Positions 34,564-45,345 are shown, counted from the stretch's first letter. The stretch is DNA of 64,000 nucleotides from Bacillota bacterium (GCA_014360195.1 JACIXY010000010.1:16204-80203); one strand, 5' to 3'. Numbers and translations are program-made. Notes: generated by a model not told the origin, from the letters alone.

Positions 34564-36957
34564 TTGGGTTTCCTTCGAGACGTCCTCAACGAGATAGTGT
34601 CCCTGCTCTCTTTCGAAAGTCCGGCAAGGGAGGAGGAGTTCGTTCTCGATACCCAGCCGAAGCTGCCCGGACTTGTATCCGACGTGCCCCAGACCCGGGC
34701 CGCAGGACCGCCCGTGTCCGGTGAACCGGCCAGGGGACAGGCCCAGACCCGGGACCAGGGCCGGAGCGAGAGCCAGGCCCAGAGGCAACGGCAGGGGCAG
34801 AGTCAGAGTCAGAGTCAGAGCCAGAGCCAGAGCCAGAGCCAGAGCCGGAGCCAGAGCTTGAATGAAGGCCCGTCACAACAGCCCGGGCCCTCCCAAGGCT
34901 TCGGAGGGGAGCCTTCGGCAGTGGCAGGACTTCCGGAGGCTCTGCCGCGCACGCCGTACGGTTTCGTTCGGCCCAGAAAGATGTCCACGGTCAAGGTGAG
35001 AGCCAGCCTCACACCGCGCCGACCGACGGGCCCTCGTCCAGGGGTCGCCCGCCATGAGACCTCGGACGAGATCTCTCCTCTGCCACCCGGCGGAAAGGGC
35101 AGCCGCGCAAGACAACAGAACGCCCCGCACGGGAGCACACAGCAACAAAGACAGGCACAGGAACAGAAACAGGAACAGGAACAGGAACAGGAACGGAGCC
35201 CGGGGTCAGAAGCGGGACCTGCCAAAGGATCAGGCCACAAAGGAGCAGGTTCAGAAAGCCCAGGAAGCCCGGCCGGAACGGGACAACGAGGGGGATCACG
35301 ACCCCGGCAAGGTGGCGGGCAAGGAAAAAAGGGAGACGAGGTGAAGCCCCTTGCCGAAAGCCTCCAAGCAAACCTGGACGCGCTCAAGCAGACCCTCCAT
35401 TACGGCTTGAACTCAGACGTGATCGTGAGGGAGTTCGACATACCCACGACCCCTCCGACCAAGGCTGCCATTGTCTTCATGGAGGGTCTAGCCAGCAAGG
35501 ACATCATCGACCTTGCCATCCTTCAGCCGCTCATGCTCATATCCAACCTCGACAGGGATCTTCGAGCCGCAGACGTGCTCGAGATCGTCGAGCGCCGTCT
35601 CCTGCCCGGCAATCAGGTATCGCGCAAGGACAACCTCCGGGGCATCGTCGAGGGAGTAATTGCCGGAACCACGTGCCTTCTCATCGAAGGATGCAGAACC
35701 GCGCTGGAGGTCGAGACCAAGTCGTGGGAGCATCGGGGCGTGAGCCAGCCCACCGCCGAGACGGTGGTCCACGGTCCCCAGGAGGCGTTCAACGAAACCC
35801 TGAAGAACAACGTGGCGCTCGTGCGAAGGCGTATGCGCACGCCTGATCTCGTGAGCGAGATCCTCAAGGTTGGGACCCTCTCCCGGGTGGACTGTGCCGT
35901 CCTCTATTTGGAAGGCCTCACAAATCCCAAGCTCGTGGCCGAAGTGAAGAGGCGTATCAACGGGATCAGGGCGGACCAGATCCAGGACACAGGCGTGCTC
36001 GAGCAATTCATCGAGGACCGGCCGTTCGTACTGGTGCCGCAGACCCTATCTACCGAGCGGCCGGACAGAATGGCGGCCCTTCTCTCCGAGGGGCACGTCG
36101 GGATCCTCCTCGACGGAAGCCCGTTCGGCCTTGTGGTGCCGGTCACCTTCTGGTCTCTACTTCACGCAGCGGAGGACCATTTCTTGAGATGGCCGTTCGG
36201 CACCTTCCTGCGTCTCGTCCGCGTTGTCGCCCTCGCCGTGGCACTGCTGCTGCCGGCGGTCTATATCGCCGTGACCAACTTCCACCCGGAGATGATCCCC
36301 ACCGACCTCCTCCTGGCCATCGCGGCGACGCGCGAGAGGGTGCCGTTCCCTACGGTGATTGAGGTACTCATCATGGAGGTATCGTTCGAGCTCATCCGAG
36401 AGGCGGGGATTCGGGTCCCCGGGGTCATCGGCCCAACCCTGGGCATAGTCGGTGCACTCATCCTCGGCCAGGCGGCCGTGGCAGCCTCAATAGTCAGCCC
36501 TATTCTGGTGATAATCGTGGCCCTGACCGCGCTCGGGTCGTTCGCGATACCAAACTTCAACATGGCGTTCGCTGCGCGGATCACGCGGTTCGTGTACATC
36601 CTCTTTGCAGCGGCGTTCGGCTTCTACGGCATCGCGGTGGGAGTGTTCATACAGATGATGATATACGTGAGTACCAGGTCGTTCGGTGTCCCGTTCATGT
36701 CGCCCATAGCCCCGTTCGCCCAGTCCAGCGGGGACCTCATCCTTCGGTATCCATCGTGGAGCATGGAGCTGCGGCCCGCGTTCTTGCAGACCCAGCACAG
36801 GGAGCGGCAGCCTGAGGTCGGCCGCAAGTGGACGCGGTCGGGAGGCGTTGACATCCCGTCGCCCAGCCCGCCCGAGCAGCCCCGACAAGGAGTGGACGCA
36901 GGCAGCCAGGGCAGGTCCGGGTCATTAAAGGTCAAGGGAGGCGGGAGACGTGCTTGA
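34564..36957 (+). CDS. gerA: spore germination protein, GerA/SpoVAF family, with long Gln-rich N-terminal region
   Basis: 797 residues. Residues about 275-500 form the soluble GerA domain ([48 protein letters not shown]). The C-terminal third has about five membrane helices including [20 protein letters not shown] and ends with a Pro/Gly/Arg tail. The first 270 residues are disordered, with a Gln-Ser tract (about residues 79-98) and a Gln-Glu tract (about 196-212) encoded by hexamers CAGAGC/CAGAGT and CAGGAA. Part of an inner-membrane nutrient receptor that triggers germination. TTG start with GGAGGT 8 bases upstream. Overlaps gerB by 8 bases. Confidence 0.93.
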   Translation: MGFLRDVLNEIVSLLSFESPAREEEFVLDTQPKLPGLVSDVPQTRAAGPPVSGEPARGQAQTRDQGRSESQAQRQRQGQSQSQSQSQSQSQSQSRSQSLNEGPSQQPGPSQGFGGEPSAVAGLPEALPRTPYGFVRPRKMSTVKVRASLTPRRPTGPRPGVARHETSDEISPLPPGGKGSRARQQNAPHGSTQQQRQAQEQKQEQEQEQERSPGSEAGPAKGSGHKGAGSESPGSPAGTGQRGGSRPRQGGGQGKKGDEVKPLAESLQANLDALKQTLHYGLNSDVIVREFDIPTTPPTKAAIVFMEGLASKDIIDLAILQPLMLISNLDRDLRAADVLEIVERRLLPGNQVSRKDNLRGIVEGVIAGTTCLLIEGCRTALEVETKSWEHRGVSQPTAETVVHGPQEAFNETLKNNVALVRRRMRTPDLVSEILKVGTLSRVDCAVLYLEGLTNPKLVAEVKRRINGIRADQIQDTGVLEQFIEDRPFVLVPQTLSTERPDRMAALLSEGHVGILLDGSPFGLVVPVTFWSLLHAAEDHFLRWPFGTFLRLVRVVALAVALLLPAVYIAVTNFHPEMIPTDLLLAIAATRERVPFPTVIEVLIMEVSFELIREAGIRVPGVIGPTLGIVGALILGQAAVAASIVSPILVIIVALTALGSFAIPNFNMAFAARITRFVYILFAAAFGFYGIAVGVFIQMMIYVSTRSFGVPFMSPIAPFAQSSGDLILRYPSWSMELRPAFLQTQHRERQPEVGRKWTRSGGVDIPSPSPPEQPRQGVDAGSQGRSGSLKVKGGGRRA

Positions 36958-38065
36958 GGAGGGAAGGATAGGCACAAACGAGGCCATCGCCGCTACCGTG
37001 TATTTCCTTTCATCCAAGCTATTCATCTCGTTCCCGCAGCAGATGGCGACCGTGGGTCTCACGGCTGCCTGGATGGTGCCTATCATCAGCTTCGGCACGG
37101 GAGCGCTCGGGTTCCTCATCGTCGCCGCTCTGCTGAAACGCTATCCCCGCATGAGCATAGTTGAGATAGGTGAGGAAGTAGCAGGTCCTCTGTTTGGCGC
37201 CCTTGCCGCTCTGGGGTACCTCGCGTTCTTCTTTGCTGCCACGATTCTCATCATGCGGGAGTTCTCCGAGACGGTAGGAACCGCCCTCCTCCCCCGCACA
37301 CCCCTCTCGGTGATAACCGCCGTCTTCGTGCTGGTCACTCTCGTCGCCGTCTTCCTCGGAGGGGAGGCACTCACGAGGGCGGCCTTTCTCGCCGCACCTC
37401 TCATAGTGGCAACCCTCGTCTTCCTGAACAGCCTGTCGCTCCCGCAGGCCAACTTCGACGCGATGTTTCCTCTATTCGGCCCGGGTCTTGGTAAGCTTGT
37501 CTATCATGGAGTGCTCCACTCCGCCGTCGCCGGCGAGGTCATGTTCCTCGGAGTCATAGCGCCCCAGCTCAGGGACGGGCACAAGCTGCGCATGATGGGG
37601 CTAGTCGCCATAGCAATCACCGCCCTCTTCACCAGCGTGTCGCTGCTCGTCTTCGTGACCGTGTTCCCCTACCCGCTGTGCGTGCACATCCCGTACCCTG
37701 GGTACGAAACAACAACCCTCATCTATGTGGGCCGATTCTTCCAGCGGGTTGAGGTGGCGTTCGTGTTCCTGTGGGTCATAAGCGGGTGCATCGAGCTTGG
37801 ACTTGGAGCTTACACTTCAACGATGATCCTCGCCCGAATGCTCAAGCTCCCTGTGTACCGCCCGATCGTGCCCGCGATGGCCATCATCGGCTACACGGTG
37901 GCGTTCGTGCCGCCCGACGTTCCCACCGCGACCAGGCTCGACTTCGAGCTCGTAAGGACATTCGGCGGCATCGCGGTTTTCGTCGTCCCGGCACTCTTGC
38001 TGCTCGTCGCACAGGTAAAGGAAGCTCGCAGGGCCAGAAGAAGGGGGCGGACCCGTGGCGCGTGA
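36950..38065 (+). CDS. gerB: spore germination permease, GerB/KB family
   Basis: 371 residues, about ten membrane helices, APC-type spore permease fold (GRIGTNEAIAATVYFLSSKLF at the start, FPYPLCVHIPYP midway). In germinant receptors the B subunit determines the nutrient recognised. GTG start overlapping gerA; overlaps gerC by 11 bases, so the operon is tightly coupled. Confidence 0.92.
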   Translation: MLEEGRIGTNEAIAATVYFLSSKLFISFPQQMATVGLTAAWMVPIISFGTGALGFLIVAALLKRYPRMSIVEIGEEVAGPLFGALAALGYLAFFFAATILIMREFSETVGTALLPRTPLSVITAVFVLVTLVAVFLGGEALTRAAFLAAPLIVATLVFLNSLSLPQANFDAMFPLFGPGLGKLVYHGVLHSAVAGEVMFLGVIAPQLRDGHKLRMMGLVAIAITALFTSVSLLVFVTVFPYPLCVHIPYPGYETTTLIYVGRFFQRVEVAFVFLWVISGCIELGLGAYTSTMILARMLKLPVYRPIVPAMAIIGYTVAFVPPDVPTATRLDFELVRTFGGIAVFVVPALLLLVAQVKEARRARRRGRTRGA

Positions 38066-39485
38066 AGTGAGGGACCGAGGCATGAGACTCGCCCGCGCCG
38101 CACTGCGCCTGTCGCTGTGCCTCTTCACAGCCCTTTGCGCGGCAGGGTGCTGGGACAGGACGGAAGTGGACGATTTGGCCTTCATCATGGCGATTGGCCT
38201 CGACGAGGCCCCGAACGACCAGGTGTACGTGACCTTTCATATAGCCGTCCCGAGGGCCGTGGCTGGGGCCGGTGGGGCCGGCGGCGGTTCGGGAGGCGGG
38301 GGCGGAGGAGGAGCAGGCCAGCAGTCCAGCCTCATAACGACGCTCATGGGCCGCTCCGTGCTCAGCCTCCTCAACCTTCTGAATACGCACGTGGACAGAC
38401 GCCCAAGCTTGGTCCACGGCAAAATGGTGGTCATCGGAGAAAAGTTGGCAAGGCGCGGGATAGCCCCGTACATCGGCGAGCTTGTCAGGTTCCGGGAGGC
38501 ACGAAGGACGATGTTCCTTGCGGTGAGCCAGGGAACCGCGAAGGAGTTCATCGAGAAGAACCGCCCGATCCTCGAGCAGAACCCCGCAAAGAACCTCGAG
38601 CTTCTCGCGCTCGCGAACAGGCAGACCGGGTTTGTCCCCCCCTCCCAGATCCACAGGTTCCTCGTGGAGATGCAGTCGCTTGGGGAGGAGCCCGTCGCCA
38701 TCCTTGCGGGGATCAAGGAAGAAGCCCCCGGGGGTAGAACCGAGCAGTCCACGGGCGGCGCATCTGGGCGCCGGGACGGTTCCCCTGATGGCGGCTCACC
38801 AGCGGGCGGCGCCGGCACGGAGCCGCCGAAAATGCCGAAACCCCCGCCGATCCATGCCCGCAGCGACTCCGACTACACGGCAGGCCAATCTCCCTCGGTC
38901 GGTGGAAACCCGGTGGAGCTCCTCGGCGGAGCTGTGTTCAGGGGCGACCGGATGGTGGGAAAGATTACGGGACAGGATGTCAGGGCCATGCTTATGGTCC
39001 GCGGCAGCTTCAAGAGGGGTACGCTTCTCCTGGAAGACCCCTTCGTGAAAGACAGGTACGTATCGTGCGACGTCCGCCTGGCTCGCCCGACCGAGATCAG
39101 CGTCAACAAGGAAGGACGAGGGTTCCACGTCAAAGTGAAGATCATGCTCGAAGGGGAGGTCATCGGAAGCCAAAGCCTCATAGATTACTCCAACCCGAAG
39201 AACCTGCACACGCTCGAAAGGCGGGTTGCAGAGGACCTCAAGAGGAGCTGCGAACACATTGTAAGAAAAGCACAGAGGGAGTTTCGCGCCGACATTTTCG
39301 CCTTCGGCAACAAGGTCCGGCACCTCACGAAAACGTGGCGGGAGTGGCAGGATCTCAACTGGCCGGAGAGATTCCCGGAAGCGCGAGTAGATATCGACTT
39401 GAGGCTGGACCTTCGCCGCACAGGCCTACTATTCAAGCCGCCGCGACCCAGCACACAGAAGAGGTCTGCACCTGAGAGGAGGTGA
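38055..39485 (+). CDS. gerC: germinant receptor lipoprotein, Ger(x)C family
   Basis: 476 residues. Signal peptide with lipobox near residue 32 (TALCAAGCWDRTEV), then the GerC domain FIMAIGLDEAPNDQ. Two low-complexity inserts are seen: a Gly-rich stretch near 70-87 and a Gly/Pro/Ser-rich stretch near 225-265. The C-terminal domain (GGAVFRGDRMVGKITGQDV onward) is complete. Outer-leaflet lipoprotein of the receptor. Confidence 0.92.
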   Translation: MAREVRDRGMRLARAALRLSLCLFTALCAAGCWDRTEVDDLAFIMAIGLDEAPNDQVYVTFHIAVPRAVAGAGGAGGGSGGGGGGGAGQQSSLITTLMGRSVLSLLNLLNTHVDRRPSLVHGKMVVIGEKLARRGIAPYIGELVRFREARRTMFLAVSQGTAKEFIEKNRPILEQNPAKNLELLALANRQTGFVPPSQIHRFLVEMQSLGEEPVAILAGIKEEAPGGRTEQSTGGASGRRDGSPDGGSPAGGAGTEPPKMPKPPPIHARSDSDYTAGQSPSVGGNPVELLGGAVFRGDRMVGKITGQDVRAMLMVRGSFKRGTLLLEDPFVKDRYVSCDVRLARPTEISVNKEGRGFHVKVKIMLEGEVIGSQSLIDYSNPKNLHTLERRVAEDLKRSCEHIVRKAQREFRADIFAFGNKVRHLTKTWREWQDLNWPERFPEARVDIDLRLDLRRTGLLFKPPRPSTQKRSAPERR

Positions 39486-39486
39486 T

Positions 39487-39669
39487 GTGCCCACGCGTTC
39501 AGGGGTTCTCCTTACCACCATGCCCATCCCCGTCGCGGTGGCGGTATACACCGCGAGCTTCGGGCTATGGCTCCTGCGGCACAGGAACATCCGCGGGGCT
39601 ATCGGGGTTTTCTTCCTCGCGGCCTGTTGTATAGCCGTGCCACTTCTCCTTCTCTTTGTCGGCGGGTAG
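39487..39669 (+). CDS. small membrane protein ending the germination operon
   Basis: 60 residues, GTG start one base after the gerC stop with GAGGAGGTGAT upstream. Two predicted membrane helices (about 12-30 and 37-58). Short D-type membrane subunits accompany some germinant receptors; this one could be analogous, but no sequence family is recognised. Confidence 0.7.
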   Translation: MPTRSGVLLTTMPIPVAVAVYTASFGLWLLRHRNIRGAIGVFFLAACCIAVPLLLLFVGG

Positions 39670-39692
39670 CCTCCAGAACGGAGGCCACCCGC
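39662..39692. terminator. hairpin between convergent ger operon and codY
   Basis: GCGGGTAGCCTCC and GGAGGCCACCCGC pair around AGAAC with one mismatch. It lies where the plus-strand ger operon and the minus-strand codY gene converge and could serve both directions; no U-run in either. Confidence 0.55.
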
Positions 39693-39719
39693 ACGCCACT
39701 CATCCGGTTACTCATCCAG

Positions 39720-40505
39720 TTATCTTGCCCGCAGCCTCTCAAGCTCGTCGAAGAGCTTATCGTTGAGCACCCTGATGTAAGTCCCCTTCATCCCGAGGGA
39801 GCGTGACTCGATGACGCCGGCGCTTTCGAACTTGCGCAGGGCGTTCACGATGACCGATCTCGTGATGCCGACCTTATCCGCGATCTTGCTCGCTACGAGA
39901 AGGCCCTCATGGCCGCCGAGTTCCCTGAAGATATGCTCCACCGCCTCCTGCTCCGAGAAGGACAGGGTATCGAGGGCCATCTGCACCGACGCTTTCTTGC
40001 GAGCCTCTTCCTCGATCTCTCCGGTTTTCGAACGAAGGATCTCCATCCCGAATACGGTCGCGGCATACTCGGCGAGCACCAGGTCGTCGTCGGAGAACTC
40101 CCTCTCAAACCTTGCCAGCATGAGGGTTCCCATTCTGTCTCCGCCTGCGTAAATCGGGACGACCGTAAGCAGTTTCTCGGCAAACCCGCACTTCGTATTC
40201 GGGCAGAGGAAGCACTTGCCGCGCTCGTGCCGGATGTTCTCAGACGTCTCGATTATCCTGAGGAGCCAGTCCGCGGACTCCTTGGGGAAGGTCCCGCCGT
40301 TCCCGACGCACCCTGCCGCGACGTCGCAATCGAAGCCCTCCATGAACCCGTACCCCAGGAGTTTTCCGCGGCGCGCCACCACGTACACGTTTGCCGCGAT
40401 CTCTTCGGAAAGCACTCTCGCAAGATCATTGAAGTTGCTGGGAAAACCCGTAGACTCCTGTATGAATCGACTGATTCTTCGCGTCTTCTCCAGTAGCTCG
40501 CTCAT
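39720..40505 (-). CDS. codY: GTP-sensing global regulator CodY, with extra cysteines
   Basis: 261 residues. The N-terminal GAF domain starts [13 protein letters not shown] with [13 protein letters not shown]. The C-terminal winged helix [20 protein letters not shown] and [12 protein letters not shown] is highly conserved. CodY represses stationary-phase genes when branched-chain amino acids and GTP are plentiful. Unlike Bacillus CodY, the GAF domain holds five cysteines: Cys60, Cys66 and a C-x2-C-x4-C group at 98, 101 and 106 (CFLCPNTKC). AAGGAGGAG precedes the ATG. Confidence 0.95.
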   Translation of the reverse strand: MSELLEKTRRISRFIQESTGFPSNFNDLARVLSEEIAANVYVVARRGKLLGYGFMEGFDCDVAAGCVGNGGTFPKESADWLLRIIETSENIRHERGKCFLCPNTKCGFAEKLLTVVPIYAGGDRMGTLMLARFEREFSDDDLVLAEYAATVFGMEILRSKTGEIEEEARKKASVQMALDTLSFSEQEAVEHIFRELGGHEGLLVASKIADKVGITRSVIVNALRKFESAGVIESRSLGMKGTYIRVLNDKLFDELERLRAR

Positions 40506-40890
40506 TGACGTCTCCTCCTTAAGTTGCTCCAGGTTGCTTCCTGGGGTCCTCCCCCGCGCTTCGCTCGTTCGAAGGCATGCATCCCTCGGGCTTGTCCCAC
40601 CTCGGGTCCCGCCCTGTGTCGCACCTGCGGGCGAGCATCGGATGCCCGGTACCCGCGTGGGGCCGCCGCGCAGTAATCCCTAAGTAGATCGTCACAAGTT
40701 ATCGCTAGTTCTTAGAACGCAGATCCTGTCTGGGGCTGCCGGTGATTGCACGAAGGGGTGTCAAAATCCGGCCAGTGGCCCGACAGGCCGGGTCTTGGCG
40801 AAGCGTGCCCCGCGTAGGGCGCCCTCCCCGAGCGCAACAGCGGCAACCCCAACACCCCCACAAAACTAGCGAAAACTACTGACGCCATAC
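40506..40890. other. intergenic region between hslU and codY
   Basis: Contains an R1 repeat copy and the codY ribosome site. No gene and no CodY-type AATTTTCWGAAAATT box seen. Confidence 0.6.
40731..40860. repeat. R1 dispersed repeat, copy D (large-core subtype)
   Basis: Outer arms GGGGCTGCCGGTG and CGGCAACCCC. The core matches copy C over AAGGGGTGTCAAAATCCGGC and TTGGCGAAGC. Terminal GTGAGGGTGCG ends are missing or degraded. Confidence 0.65.
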
Positions 40891-42282
40891 TTAGAGGATG
40901 AACCGGCTGAGGTCCCTGTCCCTCACTATGTCTTGCAGCTTGCTGCGAACGTAGTCCCTGTCAATCTCTACCCTCCCCTTCGCCATGTCCGGCGCATTGA
41001 AGGAGATATCATCGAGCAACCGCTCCATGATCGTGTGAAGTCTCCTTGCGCCGATGTTCTCCGTCTCCTGGTTGACTCTATCAGCGATGGCCGCGATCTC
41101 GTCGATCGCGTCGGGCAGGAAATCAACCTCAATGCCCTCCGTGGCAAGAAGGGCTTTATACTGCTTCACAAGGGCGTTCTCCGGCTCAAGCAGGATACGC
41201 TTGAAGTCTTCCTTTGTGAGGCTGTCGAGCTCGACCCTTATCGGGAAACGCCCCTGGAGCTCGGGAATCAGGTCCGACGGCTTGGCTACGTGGAACGCCC
41301 CCGCCGCGATGAAGAGTATGTGGTCGGTCTTCACGGGGCCGTGTTTGGTCATCACGGTGGATCCCTCGACGATCGGCAGGATGTCCCGCTGAACGCCCTC
41401 GCGTGACACGTCAGGTCCGACGCCGCGCTCACGGCCTGCTATCTTGTCGATCTCGTCTATGAACACGATCCCAGACTGCTCCGCGCGCCTCACAGCCTCC
41501 TGCTCGACCTCCTCCATATCTACGAGCTTCTGGGCCTCTTCCTGGGCTATGATCTTCCGCGCTTCCCTCACAGGGACTTTGCGGCGCCGCTGACGCCGGG
41601 GAAGGAGGCCCCCAAAGAGGTCCTGCATGTTGATGCCCATCTCCTCCACGCCCGCGCCGCTGAAGACCTCGAGCATGGGGGGGGTCTGGTCCTCCACGGT
41701 AACCTCGATCATCATGTCCTCGAGCTCGCCTGCAGCAAGCTTCGCCCGAAGTTCCTCCCGCCGGGCCCTTGCCTCCGCCTGCCTCGCCTGAAATGACTCA
41801 TCATCCCGGACCAGCCCGAGGCCTCCCATGAGGGCGCTGAGCGGGTTTCTTTCCGCCTCGCGGCTGGGGATGGGCGCGATGATGTCGAGGATCCTCTCGT
41901 CCACCATGGCCTCGGCCCGGTGGTAAACCTGGACCATCTTCTCCGACTTCACCATCCTGACGGACGTCTCCACAAGGTCCCGGATGATGGAGTCCACATC
42001 GCGGCCGACGTACCCGACTTCGGTGAACTTGGTGGCCTCAACCTTAATGAAGGGCGCGTTCACCAGCCTTGCGAGCCTCCGGGCGATCTCGGTCTTGCCC
42101 ACTCCCGTAGGGCCTATCATGAGGATGTTCTTCGGCACCACTTCATCGCGAAGGGACCCGGGCAGCTTCAGCCGGCGGTACCTGTTGCGCAGAGCGATGG
42201 CGACCGCGCGCTTGGCCTTTGCCTGCCCGACGATATATTTGTCGAGCTCCTCGACGATGGCTCGGGGTGTCAGGTTCTGCAC
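40891..42282 (-). CDS. hslU: HslU ATPase subunit of the HslUV protease
   Basis: 463 residues. Walker [11 protein letters not shown]-domain with [12 protein letters not shown], Walker [12 protein letters not shown], and C-terminal tail DRDLSRFIL that docks in HslV. Unfolds substrates for HslV. GTG at 42282 with AAGGAGG 7 bases upstream. Confidence 0.97.
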   Translation of the reverse strand: MQNLTPRAIVEELDKYIVGQAKAKRAVAIALRNRYRRLKLPGSLRDEVVPKNILMIGPTGVGKTEIARRLARLVNAPFIKVEATKFTEVGYVGRDVDSIIRDLVETSVRMVKSEKMVQVYHRAEAMVDERILDIIAPIPSREAERNPLSALMGGLGLVRDDESFQARQAEARARREELRAKLAAGELEDMMIEVTVEDQTPPMLEVFSGAGVEEMGINMQDLFGGLLPRRQRRRKVPVREARKIIAQEEAQKLVDMEEVEQEAVRRAEQSGIVFIDEIDKIAGRERGVGPDVSREGVQRDILPIVEGSTVMTKHGPVKTDHILFIAAGAFHVAKPSDLIPELQGRFPIRVELDSLTKEDFKRILLEPENALVKQYKALLATEGIEVDFLPDAIDEIAAIADRVNQETENIGARRLHTIMERLLDDISFNAPDMAKGRVEIDRDYVRSKLQDIVRDRDLSRFIL

Positions 42283-42296
42283 CCTCGCGCCTCCTT

Positions 42297-42824
42297 TCAC
42301 AGCTCCTCGCAGGTGATCTCTTCATTTGTATATATGCAGATGGATGAAGCGATCTTGAGCGCCTCTACGGCGATGTCCCGGCATGAAAGGTCGGTATGAC
42401 GAATGAGCGCCCTCGCAGCAGCCAGCGCGTACGGCCCGCCTGAGCCGACGGCCACCACGCCGTCGTCGGGCTCGATAACATCACCGCTTCCGGATATCAC
42501 AAGAAGGTGCGAGACATCTGCAACCACCAAGAGGGCCTCCAGCCGACGCAAGGCCCTGTCGAGCCTCCACTCTTTGGCGAGCTCCACAGCGGCTCTCGGC
42601 AGGTTGCCGTGGAACTCTTCCAGCTTTCCCTCGAACTTCTCGAAGAGGGCGAAGGCATCAGCAGCCGCCCCCGCGAACCCCGCGAGCACCTTCCCGTCGT
42701 GTATCCTTCTAACCTTCTTCGCTCCGTGTTTCATCACGGTATTCCCGAACGTAACCTGGCCGTCGCCGGCGATGGCCACATGGTCGCCGCGCTTTACAGC
42801 GACCACGGTTGTAGCGTGAAACAA
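42297..42824 (-). CDS. hslV: HslV peptidase subunit
   Basis: 175 residues, proteasome-like Ntn hydrolase. The N-terminal segment [14 protein letters not shown] carries the catalytic threonine after short processing; [21 protein letters not shown] is conserved. TTG start with GGAGGGAA upstream. Forms HslUV with hslU 14 bases downstream. Confidence 0.96.
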   Translation of the reverse strand: MFHATTVVAVKRGDHVAIAGDGQVTFGNTVMKHGAKKVRRIHDGKVLAGFAGAAADAFALFEKFEGKLEEFHGNLPRAAVELAKEWRLDRALRRLEALLVVADVSHLLVISGSGDVIEPDDGVVAVGSGGPYALAAARALIRHTDLSCRDIAVEALKIASSICIYTNEEITCEEL

Positions 42825-42842
42825 CTGATTCCCTCCTTCACG

Positions 42843-43754
42843 TCAGGCTCGGGGGTGGGCCCTGTCGTACACAAGCTTAAGCTTCTCCCGGGTCACATGC
42901 GTATAGATCTGCGTGCTGGAAATGCTCACGTGGCCGAGCAGCTCCTGCACGGCTCGCAAGTCTGCCCCGTGGTCGAGGAGATGTGTGGCAAAGGAGTGCC
43001 TGATGGCGTGGGGGCTAACCTTCTTGTCGATGCTAACTTTCCTTATGTACCTGTCCAGCATTAGCTGTACGGCCCTGGTCGAAAGCCTTCCTCCTCTGCA
43101 GTTGAGGAAGAGCGCCCCCGAGTCGGAATGCGCGTCAGAACGCACGCCCGGAAGACGGGGCCTCCCCTTTCCGATGTACTCCTTCAGTGCGCTGGCCGCC
43201 CGCTCCCCGATGGGCACGACGCGTTCCCTGCCACCCTTCCCGAACACCCTTACGAACCCGTGCTCGAGGTCCACATCCCCGATGTTGAGCCCGACGAGTT
43301 CGCTCACACGGAGGCCTGCCGCATATAGCGTCTCAAGGATGGCTCTATCGCGAAGCCCGAGCAGCGTGTCGGTGGCCGGGGCTTCGATGAGGCTCTCTAC
43401 ATCCTCTTCATGGAGAAAACGCGGAAGCATCCGACCCAGCTTCGGCGCGCTCACACCCCGGGCGGGGTTCGTTGGGCAGATCCCTTTCCTGCACAGGTAG
43501 GTGAAAAACGACCGCACAGCAGCAAGACGCCGCGCTATAGTTCGCCGCGAGTACCTGGCCTTCTGCAGGTTCGCAAGGTACGCCCTTACCTCGAGGTGGC
43601 TTACCTCGGAAGGCTCGCTCTTCCCCTCAAAAGCCTCGCTAAGGAAGTCGATGAAACATTGTATGTCATGGGCATATGCGTCAAGGGTGTTGGGCGACAC
43701 GCCCTTTTCGAGCGCGAGCTGCGTGAGAAACCCGTCAACTTCTGAGGCCAGCAA
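42843..43754 (-). CDS. xerC: tyrosine recombinase XerC-type
   Basis: 303 residues. N-terminal SAM-like domain, then catalytic residues: Arg in AAGLRVSEL, His-x2-Arg in HAIRHSF, HVSISSTQIYTHV with the nucleophilic Tyr. Its place next to trmFO and hslV matches the chromosome-dimer resolution XerC of Bacillota. TTG start with GGGGAGGG upstream. Confidence 0.94.
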   Translation of the reverse strand: MLASEVDGFLTQLALEKGVSPNTLDAYAHDIQCFIDFLSEAFEGKSEPSEVSHLEVRAYLANLQKARYSRRTIARRLAAVRSFFTYLCRKGICPTNPARGVSAPKLGRMLPRFLHEEDVESLIEAPATDTLLGLRDRAILETLYAAGLRVSELVGLNIGDVDLEHGFVRVFGKGGRERVVPIGERAASALKEYIGKGRPRLPGVRSDAHSDSGALFLNCRGGRLSTRAVQLMLDRYIRKVSIDKKVSPHAIRHSFATHLLDHGADLRAVQELLGHVSISSTQIYTHVTREKLKLVYDRAHPRA

Positions 43755-43925
43755 CAGGGCAGCCCTCCCCGCTCCGGTTCATCCTATGGCTCCGGCCGCC
43801 CGGCTCCCCAGCTACTCGGGTGACCCGGATAACCGTGGCGGCGGAGCCGGCACCTTTGGGCGCAGGGGCGAAGCCCCGCGGTCGGGGTCCTCGCCGCGCC
43901 CACCTAGCCCGAAATTGTAACATAA

Positions 43926-45266
43926 TTATAATATTTCTTCAACCCCAGTCTGGAGGGTTTTCCCGAAATTTATCGCTGCGAGAAGAGCGGAACTCGCAAG
44001 TCGGCGCCTTGTAGCCTTCCCTTTCACCTTTCCCTCGGGGCGAGGCATGATCCCGAAATTCGCGTTCATCGGCTGGAAGCCACCCGGGTGAGACGCGGTT
44101 ATGTACCGACACAGGCTCCCGTGTACGGTTTCCGCCGGAAAGACCACGGGATTTCGCCCAAGAGCGATCCTGGTCGCGTTCACGCCAGCCACCAGGCCTG
44201 AGGCCGCAGACTCGAGGTACCCCTCTACGCCGGTCACCTGGCCGGCGAAGAGGAGCGTGTCGCGCAGGCGGAATTGCAGTGTCGGGCGAAGAAGTTCAGG
44301 GGAGTTTATGTAGGTGTTTCTGTGCATCACCCCGTACCTTACGAATTCGGCATGCTCCAGTCCAGGGATCATCCGGAAGACCCGCCGCTGCTCGTCCCAG
44401 GCAAGCCGGGTCTGAAAGCCCACCATGTTGAGAAGCGTGCCGGCCTCGTCCTCCCGCCTGAGCTGCACCACGGCGTAGGGCCTCTTGCCCGTGCGGGGGT
44501 CGACGAGCCCGACCGGCCGCATCGGACCGTAGACAAGCGCCTCCCGTCCTCTCCTCGCGAGGACCTCCACAGGCATGCAGGCCTCGAAGACCTTCGTGTC
44601 CTCGAACCCGTGGACCGGCGCGCATCTTGCAGAAACGAGCGCGTCGTAGAAACGGTCGTACTCGTCCTTTGTCATCGGGCAATTGAGGTAGTCATCACCT
44701 CCGCGACCGTAACGAGATCCCCAGAAAGCTTTCGACATGTCGCACGACTCGGCGGTCACTATCGGTGCGACGGCATCGTAGAAATACAGGTGCTCGGTGC
44801 CGGCAAGCTGCGCTATGGCCTCGGCCATGCTGTCGGAACTGAGGGGGCCCGTTGCTATCACCACCGGGACACCCTCAGGGATCATGCGCATCTCTTCCCT
44901 TATTACTTTCGCGTTGGGACACCGCTCGATGTATGTGGTCACGAGATGTGCGAAGCGCCGCCTGTCGCATGCCAGCGCGGACCCCGCAGGGATCCTGGAC
45001 GCTTCAGCGCACCTCATGATGATCGACCCGAAAATCCGCATCTCCTCTTTGAGGACTCCGGAGGCACTCGCCAGGCTGTCGGAGCCGAGAGAATTGGAGC
45101 ACACAAGCTCGGCAAGGTCGCCTGTGGTGTGAGCGGGGGTCATTACCGACGGGCGCATCTCGACAAGCGCCACCCGCAGGCCCCTCCTCGCCACCTGCCA
45201 TGCGGCCTCGCTTCCGGCGAGGCCCCCGCCTACGACTATCACGTCAGCAGCGCCTGGATCTATCAT
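43926..45266 (-). CDS. trmFO: tRNA (uracil-54-C5) methyltransferase, folate/FAD-dependent
   Basis: 446 residues. FAD motif VIVVGGGLAGSEAAWQVAR at the N-terminus, and family segments TTGDLAELVCSNSLGSDSL and NANFGIMPRP near the C-terminus. Makes m5U54 in tRNA using methylene-tetrahydrofolate. Confidence 0.96.
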   Translation of the reverse strand: MIDPGAADVIVVGGGLAGSEAAWQVARRGLRVALVEMRPSVMTPAHTTGDLAELVCSNSLGSDSLASASGVLKEEMRIFGSIIMRCAEASRIPAGSALACDRRRFAHLVTTYIERCPNAKVIREEMRMIPEGVPVVIATGPLSSDSMAEAIAQLAGTEHLYFYDAVAPIVTAESCDMSKAFWGSRYGRGGDDYLNCPMTKDEYDRFYDALVSARCAPVHGFEDTKVFEACMPVEVLARRGREALVYGPMRPVGLVDPRTGKRPYAVVQLRREDEAGTLLNMVGFQTRLAWDEQRRVFRMIPGLEHAEFVRYGVMHRNTYINSPELLRPTLQFRLRDTLLFAGQVTGVEGYLESAASGLVAGVNATRIALGRNPVVFPAETVHGSLCRYITASHPGGFQPMNANFGIMPRPEGKVKGKATRRRLASSALLAAINFGKTLQTGVEEIL

Positions 45267-45297
45267 GTTCCCTCCGCACCGTTCGATACACCGCTGG

Positions 45298-45345
45298 GTG
45301 AAAGTGCAAGAATCCTTCCTCCCGACTTAGGGAGTTGCTGGTAAC
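45298..45345. repeat. degenerate R1-like half repeat, copy J
   Basis: The complement reads GCAACTCCC...TCGGGAGG...TTCTTGCACTTTCAC, resembling the right half of copy A. It lies in the 168-base gap between trmFO and topA. Weak similarity; may be chance. Confidence 0.35.
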
